Shown here in pieces: positions 37,915 through 46,717 of a stretch of DNA of 64,000 nt. Positions within the stretch are counted from its first letter, which is position 1. Every line of letters starts with the position of its first letter. The notes under the pieces were generated by a model. It did not search any database. It had not been told where the DNA came from and was given only the letters and a program-made list of their open reading frames with translations. The translations under genes were made by a program, and so were the position numbers. This DNA comes from Corynebacterium callunae DSM 20147 (lineage in GTDB: Bacteria; Actinomycetota; Actinomycetes; Mycobacteriales; Mycobacteriaceae), in contig NC_020506.1 in assembly GCF_000344785.1 (NCBI RefSeq), positions 2,232,001 to 2,296,000 of the forward strand. Direction: 5' to 3'.

Positions 37915-38355
37915 ATGAGCGAGCCAGGCAGCGTCGGAGTGAAACAAAAAAAGACCGTAAAACTAAGTCATATCGTTTTCTTAATCATCTGTTTTTGTAC
38001 AGCCCTGGCTTTGGCTTGGTGGCAGTGGTCGCGTTTCCAATCCGGATCCGGCACCTTCCAAAACCTCGGCTATGCCCTCCAATGGCCGTTTATCGGTGGA
38101 TTTTTGATCTATGCGTATCGCAAATATTTGCAATACGAAAACGAATCCATTGAATTAGAAAACCTGGAAGCTCAAAGTGCAACAGCACGTCCAATTGCTC
38201 CCGGAGAAGAATTTATTTCCCAGCGCCCCAGCTTGGTTCATGATGACGGCGTGAAAGAAATTGACGAATCTTTCCTTCCGGAACGACCAACTTTGGACGT
38301 CGAAGAATTTAATAAGCTGAATGATCCCCGGGCAAGAAGGCGTCGAAAAGCTTAA
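37915..38355 (+). CDS. Conserved two-helix membrane protein
   Basis: 146 residues. Two membrane helices (about 18-37 and 50-67) contain the pattern WWQWSRFQSGSGTFQNLGYALQWP, which recurs in a family of mycolata membrane proteins. The C-terminal half is charged and ends in RARRRRK. The function is unknown. It precedes a DUF3817 gene in the same orientation after 75 bases. Confidence 0.78.
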   Translation: MSEPGSVGVKQKKTVKLSHIVFLIICFCTALALAWWQWSRFQSGSGTFQNLGYALQWPFIGGFLIYAYRKYLQYENESIELENLEAQSATARPIAPGEEFISQRPSLVHDDGVKEIDESFLPERPTLDVEEFNKLNDPRARRRRKA

Positions 38356-38430
38356 AACCTGGAACTTTCCGCACTGCTTAACCGACTACTTTCTCAGATA
38401 AGTAACCCCAATCCCCCAAGGAAGATCTAC

Positions 38431-38784
38431 GTGTCAACCACTGCAATTCACCCAGAGCGCAAAAAGCGCGTCCGCCAAGCTCTCACCATGTTTTCTATCG
38501 CAGCATGGGTGACGGGTGTTTTTCTGCTTGCACTCACCGTGCGTATAATTTTGGAAAAGGTCGTAGGCATGGATATGCCTGGCTGGGCTACGTTTATCGC
38601 TATCTTCCACGGTTGGGCCTACATTATTTACCTGCTGACCACCCTTAACCTCGGCCTGAAGGCACGATGGGAGCCGATGCGCTGGTTCACCACCGCCATT
38701 GCTGGTGTCGTGCCGCTATTGTCCTTCTTTGTGGAACATAATCGACGCAAAGAAGTAACTGAAGTTTTCCAGCTCAATTCCTAA
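38431..38784 (+). CDS. DUF3817 membrane protein
   Basis: 117 residues from GTG 38431, preceded by AAGGAAG. Three membrane helices; FHGWAYIIYLLTTLNLGLKARW is the DUF3817 core. In actinobacteria the family often sits near GMP or ribonuclease genes; no role is established that I know of. Confidence 0.82.
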   Translation: MSTTAIHPERKKRVRQALTMFSIAAWVTGVFLLALTVRIILEKVVGMDMPGWATFIAIFHGWAYIIYLLTTLNLGLKARWEPMRWFTTAIAGVVPLLSFFVEHNRRKEVTEVFQLNS

Positions 38785-38799
38785 AATTTGCAATCGATA

Positions 38800-38840
38800 A
38801 AGCCGGGTGCTCAAGAAATGTCTTGAGCACCCGGCTTCCT
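38800..38840. terminator. Terminator between the DUF3817 gene and rdgB
   Basis: AGCCGGGTGCTCAAG and CTTGAGCACCCGGCT pair around AAATGT; serves both converging genes. Confidence 0.88.
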
Positions 38841-38847
38841 TATTACA

Positions 38848-39453
38848 TTAGGCAGCTAGTTTGGCGATGATGTCGACCAATCCCCGCAAAGCTTTACCAC
38901 GGTGGGAAAGGGCATCCTTTTCCTCCGCGGAAAGCTGAGCTGAGCTGCGCGTAGCTTCTTCTGTAGGTTGGAATAGTGGATCATAGCCAAAGCCATTCTC
39001 CCCTACGGGCTCTCGCAAAAGTGTGCCTTCCCAGCGACCCTCTTGGATAAACTCCTGGCCGTCTGGCAGCACCAAAGCACATACTGAAACAAAGGCTGCG
39101 CCACGACGTTCAGCAGGAACATGATCCATCTGCGCCAGCAAGAGATCATTATTTGCTTGGTCATTGCCATGAGAACCAGACCAGCGTGCAGAAAGCACAC
39201 CTGGCATGCCATTGAGCTCTTCAACAGTGATACCAGAATCATCAGCGATGGTGGCAAGACCAGTATGCGCAACCCCGGCACGTGCCTTGATCAGCGCGTT
39301 ATCTGCAAAGGTGCGCCCATTTTCAATGGGTTCGTCATATGCAGTTACGTCCGCAAGAGCGAGTAGTTCAACAGACTCCAAGCCCTCCTGATCTAGGATG
39401 CGCTGAAGCTCTTTAAGCTTCTTTGCGTTATTGGAGGCAAGCAACAACTTCAT
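38848..39453 (-). CDS. rdgB: Non-canonical purine NTP pyrophosphatase
   Basis: 201 residues. HAM1/RdgB family: LASNNAKKLKEL at the N-terminus, ADDSGITVEELNGMPGVLSARWSG in the middle, and GFGYDPLFQP and SHRGKALRGL later. It hydrolyses ITP, dITP and XTP to keep them out of nucleic acids. The start follows the rph stop directly, so rph and rdgB are one operon. Confidence 0.95.
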   Translation of the reverse strand: MKLLLASNNAKKLKELQRILDQEGLESVELLALADVTAYDEPIENGRTFADNALIKARAGVAHTGLATIADDSGITVEELNGMPGVLSARWSGSHGNDQANNDLLLAQMDHVPAERRGAAFVSVCALVLPDGQEFIQEGRWEGTLLREPVGENGFGYDPLFQPTEEATRSSAQLSAEEKDALSHRGKALRGLVDIIAKLAA

Positions 39454-40191
39454 TTAGATTCCCAGTGCTGCTTTTTGTGCGGCAACCAATTCGGTGCAAC
39501 CCTTAGCTGCGTAATCGAGCATCTCATTAAGCTGCTCGCGGGTGAAGGTGGTTGCTTCGCCGGTGCCCTGGATTTCTACAAATTCACCGTTTTCAGTCAT
39601 AACGACGTTGAGGTCAACATCAGCACGGGAATCTTCCTCATAAGGAAGGTCGAGGCAAACATTGCCATCGATAAGGCCAACAGAAACAGCAGCTACTGGA
39701 GCAAGCAGTGGGTTTCCCGGAACAACTCCCTGTTCCTGCAGCACCTTGATGGCATCTGCCAGTGCGACATAAGCACCGGTGATAGACGCGGTACGGGTAC
39801 CGCCATCTGCCTGCAAAACATCGCAGTCGATGGCGATGGTGTTTTCACCAAGCTGGGAAAGATCTACTGCAGCGCGCAGGGAACGACCGATCAAACGAGA
39901 AATTTCGTGGGTGCGGCCCTTAACCTTGCCAGCCATGGATTCACGACGATTGCGCTCTGCAGTTGCAGCAGGCAGCATGGCATATTCTGCGGTGAGCCAG
40001 CCTTCGCCGGAGTCACGCTTAAAACGAGGAACGCCCAGTTCCACAGAGGCGGTGCACATAACACGGGTGTTGCCGAATTCTACAAGCACGCTGCCTGCAG
40101 GGTTAGAAGTAAAACCACGGGTGATTTTGACGGCGCGCATCTGATCCTGAGCGCGACCATCAAAACGGGTAAAGCTAGAAGATGAAGTCAT
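39454..40191 (-). CDS. rph: Ribonuclease PH
   Basis: 245 residues. PNPase-like fold: [56 protein letters not shown], and the phosphate-binding [18 protein letters not shown] phosphorolytic 3'-5' exonuclease that trims tRNA precursors. It is the first gene of the rph-rdgB pair. Confidence 0.95.
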   Translation of the reverse strand: MTSSSSFTRFDGRAQDQMRAVKITRGFTSNPAGSVLVEFGNTRVMCTASVELGVPRFKRDSGEGWLTAEYAMLPAATAERNRRESMAGKVKGRTHEISRLIGRSLRAAVDLSQLGENTIAIDCDVLQADGGTRTASITGAYVALADAIKVLQEQGVVPGNPLLAPVAAVSVGLIDGNVCLDLPYEEDSRADVDLNVVMTENGEFVEIQGTGEATTFTREQLNEMLDYAAKGCTELVAAQKAALGI

Positions 40192-40272
40192 AAGGTACAG
40201 GGTACCTTTATGAATTCCACGGGAGCACGTCGAGAAGCGTATTTGGTGTTTTATTCCAGCCGCCCCTCACCC

Positions 40273-40295
40273 TAAAAGCACCCGTTTAGGGTGCT
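40273..40295 (-). terminator. Terminator after cpdA
   Basis: AGCACCC and GGGTGCT pair around GTTTA, with A-rich + strand sequence giving a T-run for the leftward transcript. Confidence 0.7.
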
Positions 40296-40307
40296 GATGT
40301 GGTGGTT

Positions 40308-41075
40308 TTAGATATCGAAGTGCATCCCCGAACGAGCCAATTCAATTGGGCCGTTATAGTACTGCGCAGCAGCTTCCAAGGCGCGAGCTGGGTCAACCCA
40401 TGGCGGAATGTGGGTGATAACCAGCTTTTTTGCACCAGCAGCGGCAGCTAATTTGCCAGCATCCTGCGCACACATATGCATGCCAGGAGCCTTGCCATCG
40501 CAGGAGTCTCCCCAGGTTGCCTCGCAAAGGAAAATATCTACGTCGCGGGCAGCATCAATTAGGGCTTCGGTATAAGCGCTATCACCGGAATAAGCCAAGG
40601 TTACGCCGGTGCCGTGTTCTTCAACTCGCAGCGCGTAGGTCTCGATGGGGTGAATAACCCTAAATGGAGTGACCTTGTACTTATCAATCAGCTCAGGCTG
40701 ACGTTCTTTCCAGGAATCAAAAGCAAAGGTATCAGACATATCATCAACGCCATCGGGCTCATCGGAGCTCAATCGACCCAAACGATTAGGGGTGTCCTGA
40801 GGTCCAAAAAGCAGATTCCTACTCTTGGCTGCTTTGGTGGGGTGGAATCGGCGCCACACCATCAAAGAAGCAAAATCTGCACAGTGGTCGGTATGCAAAT
40901 GGGAGAAAATAACATGCGCATCGGAAGGATCTTGAATTTCTTGCAAAGAGGCAAGGACGCCAGGTCCCATATCCATAATCAAGGATGGGGAATCTGGAGA
41001 ATTAATCACATATCCAGATGCGGGGTTACCTGGAGCAGGAACGCTTCCAGAGCTTCCGAGGATGGTAAGTCTCAT
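40308..41075 (-). CDS. cpdA: cAMP phosphodiesterase, metallo-beta-lactamase fold
   Basis: 255 residues. The metal motif SHLHTDH (59-64) and later YSGDSAYT, CEATWG and ITHIPPW define an RNase Z-like MBL phosphodiesterase. Its place in the order rdgB-rph-this gene-murI matches Rv1339 in M. tuberculosis and cpdA in C. glutamicum, where it breaks down cAMP and so controls GlxR. The family is firm; the substrate comes from these relatives. Confidence 0.85.
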   Translation of the reverse strand: MRLTILGSSGSVPAPGNPASGYVINSPDSPSLIMDMGPGVLASLQEIQDPSDAHVIFSHLHTDHCADFASLMVWRRFHPTKAAKSRNLLFGPQDTPNRLGRLSSDEPDGVDDMSDTFAFDSWKERQPELIDKYKVTPFRVIHPIETYALRVEEHGTGVTLAYSGDSAYTEALIDAARDVDIFLCEATWGDSCDGKAPGMHMCAQDAGKLAAAAGAKKLVITHIPPWVDPARALEAAAQYYNGPIELARSGMHFDI

Positions 41076-41188
41076 AGGGATACTGTGCCACGGCTCAGCA
41101 GTTCATGTGTACTTTTCGGGTGAAAAAGAAGCCTAATTGTGAGCATTTAACCCCCTTTTTAAATCCGGGATAAATCACACACCTGCCA

Positions 41189-42040
41189 TTAGCTTTCGTT
41201 TTGCCTCACCTGGGAAACAATTGGTCCGAGGAAACGGCGGCTAAGTTGAGCAAAAATTTCCGGATCACCAGTTGATTCAAAGCTATAAGAGGGCTCTGGA
41301 TGTAATTCAGGATCAGCCAACAAGTCTTTTTCACTCAAAATGCGCAGCACATCTTTGGCAGTTTCCTCAGCACTGGACACCAGAGTGACATGATCGCCCA
41401 TAGCCAATTGAATGACACCTGAAAGCAAAGGATAGTGAGTGCACCCCAAAACAAGAGTATCCACGCCTTTGGCTTGCAGAGGTTCCAAATAGCCTTCTGC
41501 GATATTAAGGATTTGACGGCCGCTGGTGATGCCTCTTTCCACAAAGTCCACAAAACGTGGGCAGGCGGTAGCGCTAACTTCTATCGATGGACTTGCCGCA
41601 AAAAGGTCCTGGTAGGCACCAGAGTTAATAGTTCCTACCGTGCCAATCACACCCACTTTTCCATTGCGGGTGGCAGCTACTGCACGACGCACAGCCGGCA
41701 AAATTACCTCCACTACGGGAACGTCATAACGCTCGCGAGCATCTCTTAGGAAAGCAGCTGATGCGGTGTTACAAGCGATGACGATCATTTTGCAGCCGCG
41801 TTCCACCAGCTCATCAGCAATGCGTAGGGCGTGTTCGCGCACTTTCGCAATAGGCAACGGACCATAAGGGCCATTGGCGGTGTCACCAATATAAATAATT
41901 GATTCATGGGGCAGCTGATCAATAATGGTTCGCGAAACGGTCAGTCCGCCAACACCTGAATCAAAAATTCCAATGGGCGCATTAGCGCCTGGAATAGGAC
42001 GCTCAATCATAGAACCGCTGTAATCAGTCACATTATTCAT
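41189..42040 (-). CDS. murI: Glutamate racemase
   Basis: 283 residues from ATG 42040, which has GAGG about ten bases upstream; a GTG at 42049 would overlap that site. The two catalytic cysteines are in IACNTASAA and [22 protein letters not shown] is at the N-terminus. It makes D-glutamate for peptidoglycan. Same orientation as cpdA, 113 bases apart. Confidence 0.95.
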   Translation of the reverse strand: MNNVTDYSGSMIERPIPGANAPIGIFDSGVGGLTVSRTIIDQLPHESIIYIGDTANGPYGPLPIAKVREHALRIADELVERGCKMIVIACNTASAAFLRDARERYDVPVVEVILPAVRRAVAATRNGKVGVIGTVGTINSGAYQDLFAASPSIEVSATACPRFVDFVERGITSGRQILNIAEGYLEPLQAKGVDTLVLGCTHYPLLSGVIQLAMGDHVTLVSSAEETAKDVLRILSEKDLLADPELHPEPSYSFESTGDPEIFAQLSRRFLGPIVSQVRQNES

Positions 42041-42120
42041 ACTAGGCACACCTCAAAACCTTTCGGCCATCACCGGCCAGCTCTTCTTTTTCTACTCCGC
42101 CAATGTGCCACAATATGGCC

Positions 42121-42777
42121 ATGGCTGATTCTGTAGATCCGGAGACCACACAATTTCCCCCAGTGCGCGCAACCCCACAAGCGATTAATTTGGGCAGCTC
42201 CGCACAATTGCAGGCATCTCCACAGGGCAATAATCGAGGCAACAATAGGGGCAATGGTCCCGTTATAGCTTTGCTGAGCCTTTTGCTTGTCATTACCGTG
42301 GCAGCTGGCGTGTGGCTATTGGTCGGTTTGGACGGCGATAAGAACAGCTCAGAGTCTTCCGCACTGGCAACGGATTCCTCAATAACTGCAACGCAACCTA
42401 CACAACCTGCTGAAAGTGAAGAAGCTGCAGCAAGCTCTGCAACAACCCAAGCGGAAGAATCGACAGCAGCACCAAGTGGCCGTCCGGCCCAGCCCACACT
42501 CCCTGATGGCGCTATGCCAGCTAATGATGCTGCAGCGTCCAATGCAGATGCCGGAAACCTCAATAATGTTTATTCCGGATCGGTGGTTACCTCAGCAGAA
42601 TTTGCGCGCGCAGTACGAGATGCCTTTGTGCTTCATTATCTTGACACCAACGAACTCTCCGGGCAGATCCAGGCGACCAGCCCAGTAACCGGAGATACTT
42701 ATTCCTTAAGCTGCGAGGATAATGGGCAGTTTGTCACCTGCAGCGGTGGCAATAACGCTGTTGTTTATATTTCCTAA
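42121..42777 (+). CDS. Membrane-anchored extracytoplasmic protein, unknown
   Basis: 218 residues from ATG 42121 (ATG 42115 is equally possible). A short cytoplasmic N-terminus, one membrane helix (VIALLSLLLVITVAAGVWLLVG), a long Ser/Ala/Glu-rich linker, then a small outer domain of about 75 residues with two cysteines (YSLSCEDNGQFVTCSGG) likely forming a disulfide. I do not recognise the domain. Its stop overlaps the 3' end of the converging marR-type gene. Confidence 0.75.
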   Translation: MADSVDPETTQFPPVRATPQAINLGSSAQLQASPQGNNRGNNRGNGPVIALLSLLLVITVAAGVWLLVGLDGDKNSSESSALATDSSITATQPTQPAESEEAAASSATTQAEESTAAPSGRPAQPTLPDGAMPANDAAASNADAGNLNNVYSGSVVTSAEFARAVRDAFVLHYLDTNELSGQIQATSPVTGDTYSLSCEDNGQFVTCSGGNNAVVYIS

Positions 42778-43265
42778 ACGCGTGGGAAGCGTGGTGGATC
42801 GAGGGCTGCCACAATCTTTTCCATCGCAGTACCCAAGACCTTGAGCTCATCATCATCGAGACACTCAAAGACCAGGCGTTTAACTTCTTGGACGTGGCCT
42901 GGGGCAGCGGCTTCGACCTTGTCCCAACCTGCATCGGTAAGCACAGCTACAGTTGCGCGTCCATCGTCTGGATCGGGCTCGCGGCGAACCCATCCGGATT
43001 TCTCCAGGCGGGTTACCACACGGGAGAGGTGTGAGAGAGTCATATCGGAAAGCTCGGCAAGTTCACTCATGCGGATTTTACGATCCGGAGCCATAGAAAT
43101 CTGAGCCATGGCAAAATAGTCAAATATATTTAGCCCGGCGGATTCCTTGAGCTGGGCATCTAGGCGAGCAGGCAGCCAAACGCGCAGGGACCACACATTA
43201 AGCCACACGTCTTGTTGCTCTTGAGTCAGCCAGATGTCTGGGGATTCTGTGTTTTCGCTTGTCAT
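42774..43265 (-). CDS. MarR-family transcriptional regulator
   Basis: 163 residues from ATG 43265. A winged helix-turn-helix (MSELAELSDMTLSHLSRVVTRLEKSGWVRREPDPDDGRATVAVLTDAG) shows the MarR recognition helix and wing with the DxRxxxV core. The N-terminal part (LNVWSLRVWLPARLDAQLKESAGLNIFDYF) matches actinobacterial MarR proteins. No adjacent target is obvious; the ligand is unknown. Confidence 0.87.
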   Translation of the reverse strand: MTSENTESPDIWLTQEQQDVWLNVWSLRVWLPARLDAQLKESAGLNIFDYFAMAQISMAPDRKIRMSELAELSDMTLSHLSRVVTRLEKSGWVRREPDPDDGRATVAVLTDAGWDKVEAAAPGHVQEVKRLVFECLDDDELKVLGTAMEKIVAALDPPRFPRV

Positions 43266-43372
43266 GGCAATCAATCTTAGCCGTTTGACATCAAAAGCGC
43301 TGCACTTTGCCCCACCAAGTGCCCCACCAAGTGCAGCGCCAATTGCCCCATCAGTCGCCCTACCTCAAATTT

Positions 43373-44110
43373 TTAGAAACCGCGTTTTTGACGTTGCTGC
43401 GCTAATTTCTTTTGTTGCCTTTTAGCTTTTAGAGCTGCTGGATCATCGGAGGTAATAAAGGCGCCAGCACAAATTCCGCCAAGGGCACCAAAGAGGTGTC
43501 CCTGCCAAGAAACACCTGGTTGAATTGGCAAAAGTCCCCAGAAGAGGCCGGAATAAATGAAGGCCAACACCACACCGAGCAGGAATTGCCGGAGATCTCG
43601 GTTAAATAATCCGCGCACAATAAGGTAGCCCAACCAGCCATAAATCAGGCCGGAAGCACCGATGTGATTGGTGCCGATTCCACCAAAGAACCAGGTTCCT
43701 AGACCGCCCACCAGACCGGCGATCAACGTGACCTCCCAGAACACTCTTTTGCCGCTCATACCGATGATGAAGCAGAAAATCGCGCCCGGAATTGAGTTAC
43801 CAATAAGGTGTTCCCAACTTCCATGCAGCAGTGGCGAGGTCACAATATGCCATAAGGAGCTGGGGTCAAGCGGATGAATTCCGTAATAGCTCAGCAGACC
43901 ACCGGTGAGCACATTGGCAAAATGCACCACCCAAATAACCACCAAAAATCCAATGGCGAAACTCAATCCGGTGCGCAGTGAAGACTTATTCTTTAACTGT
44001 TGATTAAGCTGCGGGCTTGGTTTATTCCAGGGTCGCACAGGGCCGGAAGTATTGGGGTTAAAACCTGAGGTTCCAAAACCGGTGTTGTGGTAGGGGCTGT
44101 TATAACTCAT
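43373..44110 (-). CDS. Rhomboid family intramembrane serine protease
   Basis: 245 residues. Six membrane helices after a disordered Asn/Pro-rich cytoplasmic N-terminus. The catalytic serine is in IGASGLIYG and the histidine in WQGHLFGALGG; the oxyanion-side HGSWEHLIGN motif is present. It cleaves membrane-embedded substrates. Same neighbourhood as Rv1337 near murI. The start overlaps the upstream peptidase gene by 11 bases, so translation may be coupled. Confidence 0.88.
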   Translation of the reverse strand: MSYNSPYHNTGFGTSGFNPNTSGPVRPWNKPSPQLNQQLKNKSSLRTGLSFAIGFLVVIWVVHFANVLTGGLLSYYGIHPLDPSSLWHIVTSPLLHGSWEHLIGNSIPGAIFCFIIGMSGKRVFWEVTLIAGLVGGLGTWFFGGIGTNHIGASGLIYGWLGYLIVRGLFNRDLRQFLLGVVLAFIYSGLFWGLLPIQPGVSWQGHLFGALGGICAGAFITSDDPAALKAKRQQKKLAQQRQKRGF

Positions 44111-45041
44111 CTGTTAATTCCCTCAAGGTGTGTAGTTCGAGTCCCGGACTCGCGGAAGTTATGGCGTCGATAATAGCGTCCTGCACACAATCAGCCGCCG
44201 CCGCGCACAATTGCGTCAAAAGTTCATCACTAACCCCACTGCCGTCACCAGAAGACAGGGCAAACAAAGTATCACCATCAAAAGGCGAATGCGCTGGCCG
44301 AACTGCACGCGCCAAACCATCATGCGCTGCCAAAGCAACCCTTTTGGCCTGCGCCTTTGTCAAGGGTGCCGTCGTTGCAATAACCCCGATGGTGGTGTTC
44401 AGCGTGGTTGCCGCCGGTGCTAGCTTTTTAAGCTTGTCGACGTCCACCGCCGCAGCACTCGGCCGCCCATAAAGGCGCCCGGTTTCCGGGTCGACTACTT
44501 CTCCGACAGGATTCGCCACGATTGCAGCAGCGATGGGATATTCATCAACCCGGCGCGAGGCTTGGCCAAATCCACCGCGTAATTTTCCAGCAGTAGCTCC
44601 CATACCAGCACCAATGCTGCCGGATGCCGTATCTGCACCGGCGAAAGCATTTTCTACTGCTGCTGCCCCATCAGATGAAGTGGGTCGATTGTGGGGATCT
44701 CCTACAAAAAGATCAAAAATAACCGCAGCCGGCACGATCGGGACTCTTAGTTCAATCCCTGGGCCGCGCACTGGAAATCCGATTCCACGTTCTTCCAAAG
44801 CAGTCATCACACCATCGGCAGCTGCTAAGCCAAAGGCAGATCCACCACATAAGGCAACCGCATGAACTGCTTGAACGGTGTTGTGGGGTTCTAAAAGGTC
44901 AGTTTCTCTAGTGCCTGGTCCCCCACCGCGCACATCGACGCCCGCAATTGCACCTTTAGGTGCAATGACCACTGTGCAACCGGTATCCCCCTTGCTCACG
45001 TGGCCTAAAAGGAACCCGGGGACGTCGAAAAGCGCACTCAT
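44100..45041 (-). CDS. P1-family N-terminal nucleophile aminopeptidase
   Basis: 313 residues. DmpA/BapA-type fold: GVDVRGGGPGTRETDLL, LCGGSAFGLAAADGVM, GSIGAGMGATAGKLRGG, and the self-cleavage site NTTIGVIAT where a threonine becomes the N-terminal nucleophile. Such enzymes release N-terminal D- or beta-amino acids or peptides. It is in one operon with clpS, the DUF2017 gene and the rhomboid gene, the order seen near Rv1331-1337. Confidence 0.87.
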   Translation of the reverse strand: MSALFDVPGFLLGHVSKGDTGCTVVIAPKGAIAGVDVRGGGPGTRETDLLEPHNTVQAVHAVALCGGSAFGLAAADGVMTALEERGIGFPVRGPGIELRVPIVPAAVIFDLFVGDPHNRPTSSDGAAAVENAFAGADTASGSIGAGMGATAGKLRGGFGQASRRVDEYPIAAAIVANPVGEVVDPETGRLYGRPSAAAVDVDKLKKLAPAATTLNTTIGVIATTAPLTKAQAKRVALAAHDGLARAVRPAHSPFDGDTLFALSSGDGSGVSDELLTQLCAAAADCVQDAIIDAITSASPGLELHTLRELTDEL

Positions 45042-45042
45042 G

Positions 45043-45585
45043 TTAATCCATCATCGCTTCTAGCAGGGATTCCTGGTTATAAGCCAGCCATTGCACCAGG
45101 TTTTCGCGTTCATCGGCTGCGGCTTCACCACCACCATGCATTTCAGCAAATGCTACATAAAGGCGAATATCGTTTAGCGCTGCCAACCAGGCATGGGCCT
45201 CTGCTTCGGTGGCAGTGACAGCAACATTGCCGTCAGGCCCCAATGCATCATTAATGACTCTTAGGTTAGCCAGCTTGGCGCGAGTGATATCACCTTCGTG
45301 CAGGGAACGCAGGAAAGAGTTATCACCCTCATATTCCTCATCGCCAGCATGCTGAAAATCTGGCAATAGACGAGCTAGCGCAGGATCTTCAGGAGCTTCT
45401 TTGTGGCCGCCCACCATGCCCGTGAGCTCAGCCAGCGGATCTTTGGGAACAGACTGCGCTCTTTGAATAAGTGCTTCTGAAACTGCTGCCGAAAGATCGC
45501 CCAGCACTTCCCTTTCCATGGGTTCAAAAATTACGCTAAAGCGCGCCTGCCTGCGTAAACCCTTTTTCTTTTTCCACTGTTGCAT
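45043..45585 (-). CDS. DUF2017 protein
   Basis: 180 residues from ATG 45585, chosen for its AGGAAAAA site; a longer frame from 45621 would overlap clpS. Features are a basic start (MQQWKKKKGLRRQARF), FEPMEREVLGDL, and a helical body ending in AYNQESLLEAMMD. The family accompanies clpS in most actinobacteria. Its function is unknown. One base separates it from the next gene. Confidence 0.85.
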   Translation of the reverse strand: MQQWKKKKGLRRQARFSVIFEPMEREVLGDLSAAVSEALIQRAQSVPKDPLAELTGMVGGHKEAPEDPALARLLPDFQHAGDEEYEGDNSFLRSLHEGDITRAKLANLRVINDALGPDGNVAVTATEAEAHAWLAALNDIRLYVAFAEMHGGGEAAADERENLVQWLAYNQESLLEAMMD

Positions 45586-45593
45586 AGTTTTTC

Positions 45594-45974
45594 CTAGCCT
45601 GCCTGCTGCATGGTGGCCCATAAACCAGCGGTGTGCAGCTTTTTTACATCGCCTTCAACTTTGTCTTTCTCCCCCGAGCTCACAACCGCTTTACCTTCGG
45701 TGTGGACCTGCATCATCAATTCTGTGGCCTTCTTCTTGCTAAAGCCCAAGACGGTTTGAAAAACATAGGTGACATAACTCATCAAATTCACTGGGTCATC
45801 CCAAACGATGCACAACCAGGGCAAATTCTCGCTGGAAAGAGTGTGCACGTTCATTTCCACATCGGGAGTGGCGATGGGCGCTGACGGCATGGAGACCACT
45901 GGAGAATCTGCCACCTTAAAGATATCGGTGCTATTAACCGCCGGTGTGGCGTAGGTGTGGTTAAGCCTGTTCAT
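45594..45974 (-). CDS. clpS: ATP-dependent Clp protease adaptor
   Basis: 126 residues from ATG 45974. The ClpS core is clear: [39 protein letters not shown], and a C-terminal [18 protein letters not shown]. It binds N-degron substrates and hands them to ClpC/ClpA. The 45-residue N-terminal extension is longer than in E. coli. First gene of the clpS-DUF2017-aminopeptidase-rhomboid run. Confidence 0.93.
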   Translation of the reverse strand: MNRLNHTYATPAVNSTDIFKVADSPVVSMPSAPIATPDVEMNVHTLSSENLPWLCIVWDDPVNLMSYVTYVFQTVLGFSKKKATELMMQVHTEGKAVVSSGEKDKVEGDVKKLHTAGLWATMQQAG

Positions 45975-46165
45975 GCCAAATAGCCTAGTCAAATACCTTG
46001 CAGTGGCGCAGCGCGGGACATTTTATTCACTTATTCACCGACCTAATTGGCGCTAGCTCTGATAGTCTTGGCTGCAACAATTTGGCATATTCTTAAGCAA
46101 TTCTTAAGCCAGGTGGTGTGTGGCTCATCTCCTATGGAGCGCAACCACATTGGAAGGATCCTCAG

Positions 46166-46717
46166 ATGCAAAACCTAGAAAACCAAGTACGTACCTGGCT
46201 CCAACAATTTGGGGTGCAACCTTCCCAAGCCGACATTATTAGTTCCCTGTCTCGTGCTATCCCCATCTTGTCGATCTTACTGACCGCAATTCTTAGCTTT
46301 AATGCGATCTCCAGCGGTAATACCTCCCAAGCACCGCAGCTTGATCAATTACGCACTGATGTTATTGCCAAGATCAATTATGAACGCAACCAGCAGGGTC
46401 TCTTATCTATTACGCCTGGTGTTGATTTGCATAATGCGGCGCAAAAAGAAGCCGAGGAAAATGCGGCCACCGGCACCGAAGGTCCGGTGGCTGATCCAGC
46501 GGAAGATTTAGTGGTCTTGCAGATTAATATGCCCTATGGGCAGGCCAACGCCGACTATATTGTGGACACCCTTTTGGCCTCCCCGGCGCACCGCGATTTA
46601 CTGCTAGCACCTAGCTATCAAGCAGTCGGAGTGGGAGCTGCATATAAGGGTGATCGTGTCTGGGTAGTGGTCGAGTTCACTATAAATGCCACAAATTCCG
46701 TAGAATTAACAGGGTGA
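46166..46717 (+). CDS. CAP-superfamily membrane-anchored protein
   Basis: 183 residues from ATG 46166, preceded by GGAAGGA. A cytoplasmic helix is followed by one membrane segment (AIPILSILLTAILSFNAI, about 29-46) and an outer domain with the SCP/CAP pattern (KINYERNQQGLLSI, LHNAAQKEAEENA, SPAHRDLLLAPSYQAVGVG). CAP proteins in bacteria are often secreted and poorly understood. Its stop overlaps the GTG start of pncB (GTGA), so the two are translationally coupled. Confidence 0.78.
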   Translation: MQNLENQVRTWLQQFGVQPSQADIISSLSRAIPILSILLTAILSFNAISSGNTSQAPQLDQLRTDVIAKINYERNQQGLLSITPGVDLHNAAQKEAEENAATGTEGPVADPAEDLVVLQINMPYGQANADYIVDTLLASPAHRDLLLAPSYQAVGVGAAYKGDRVWVVVEFTINATNSVELTG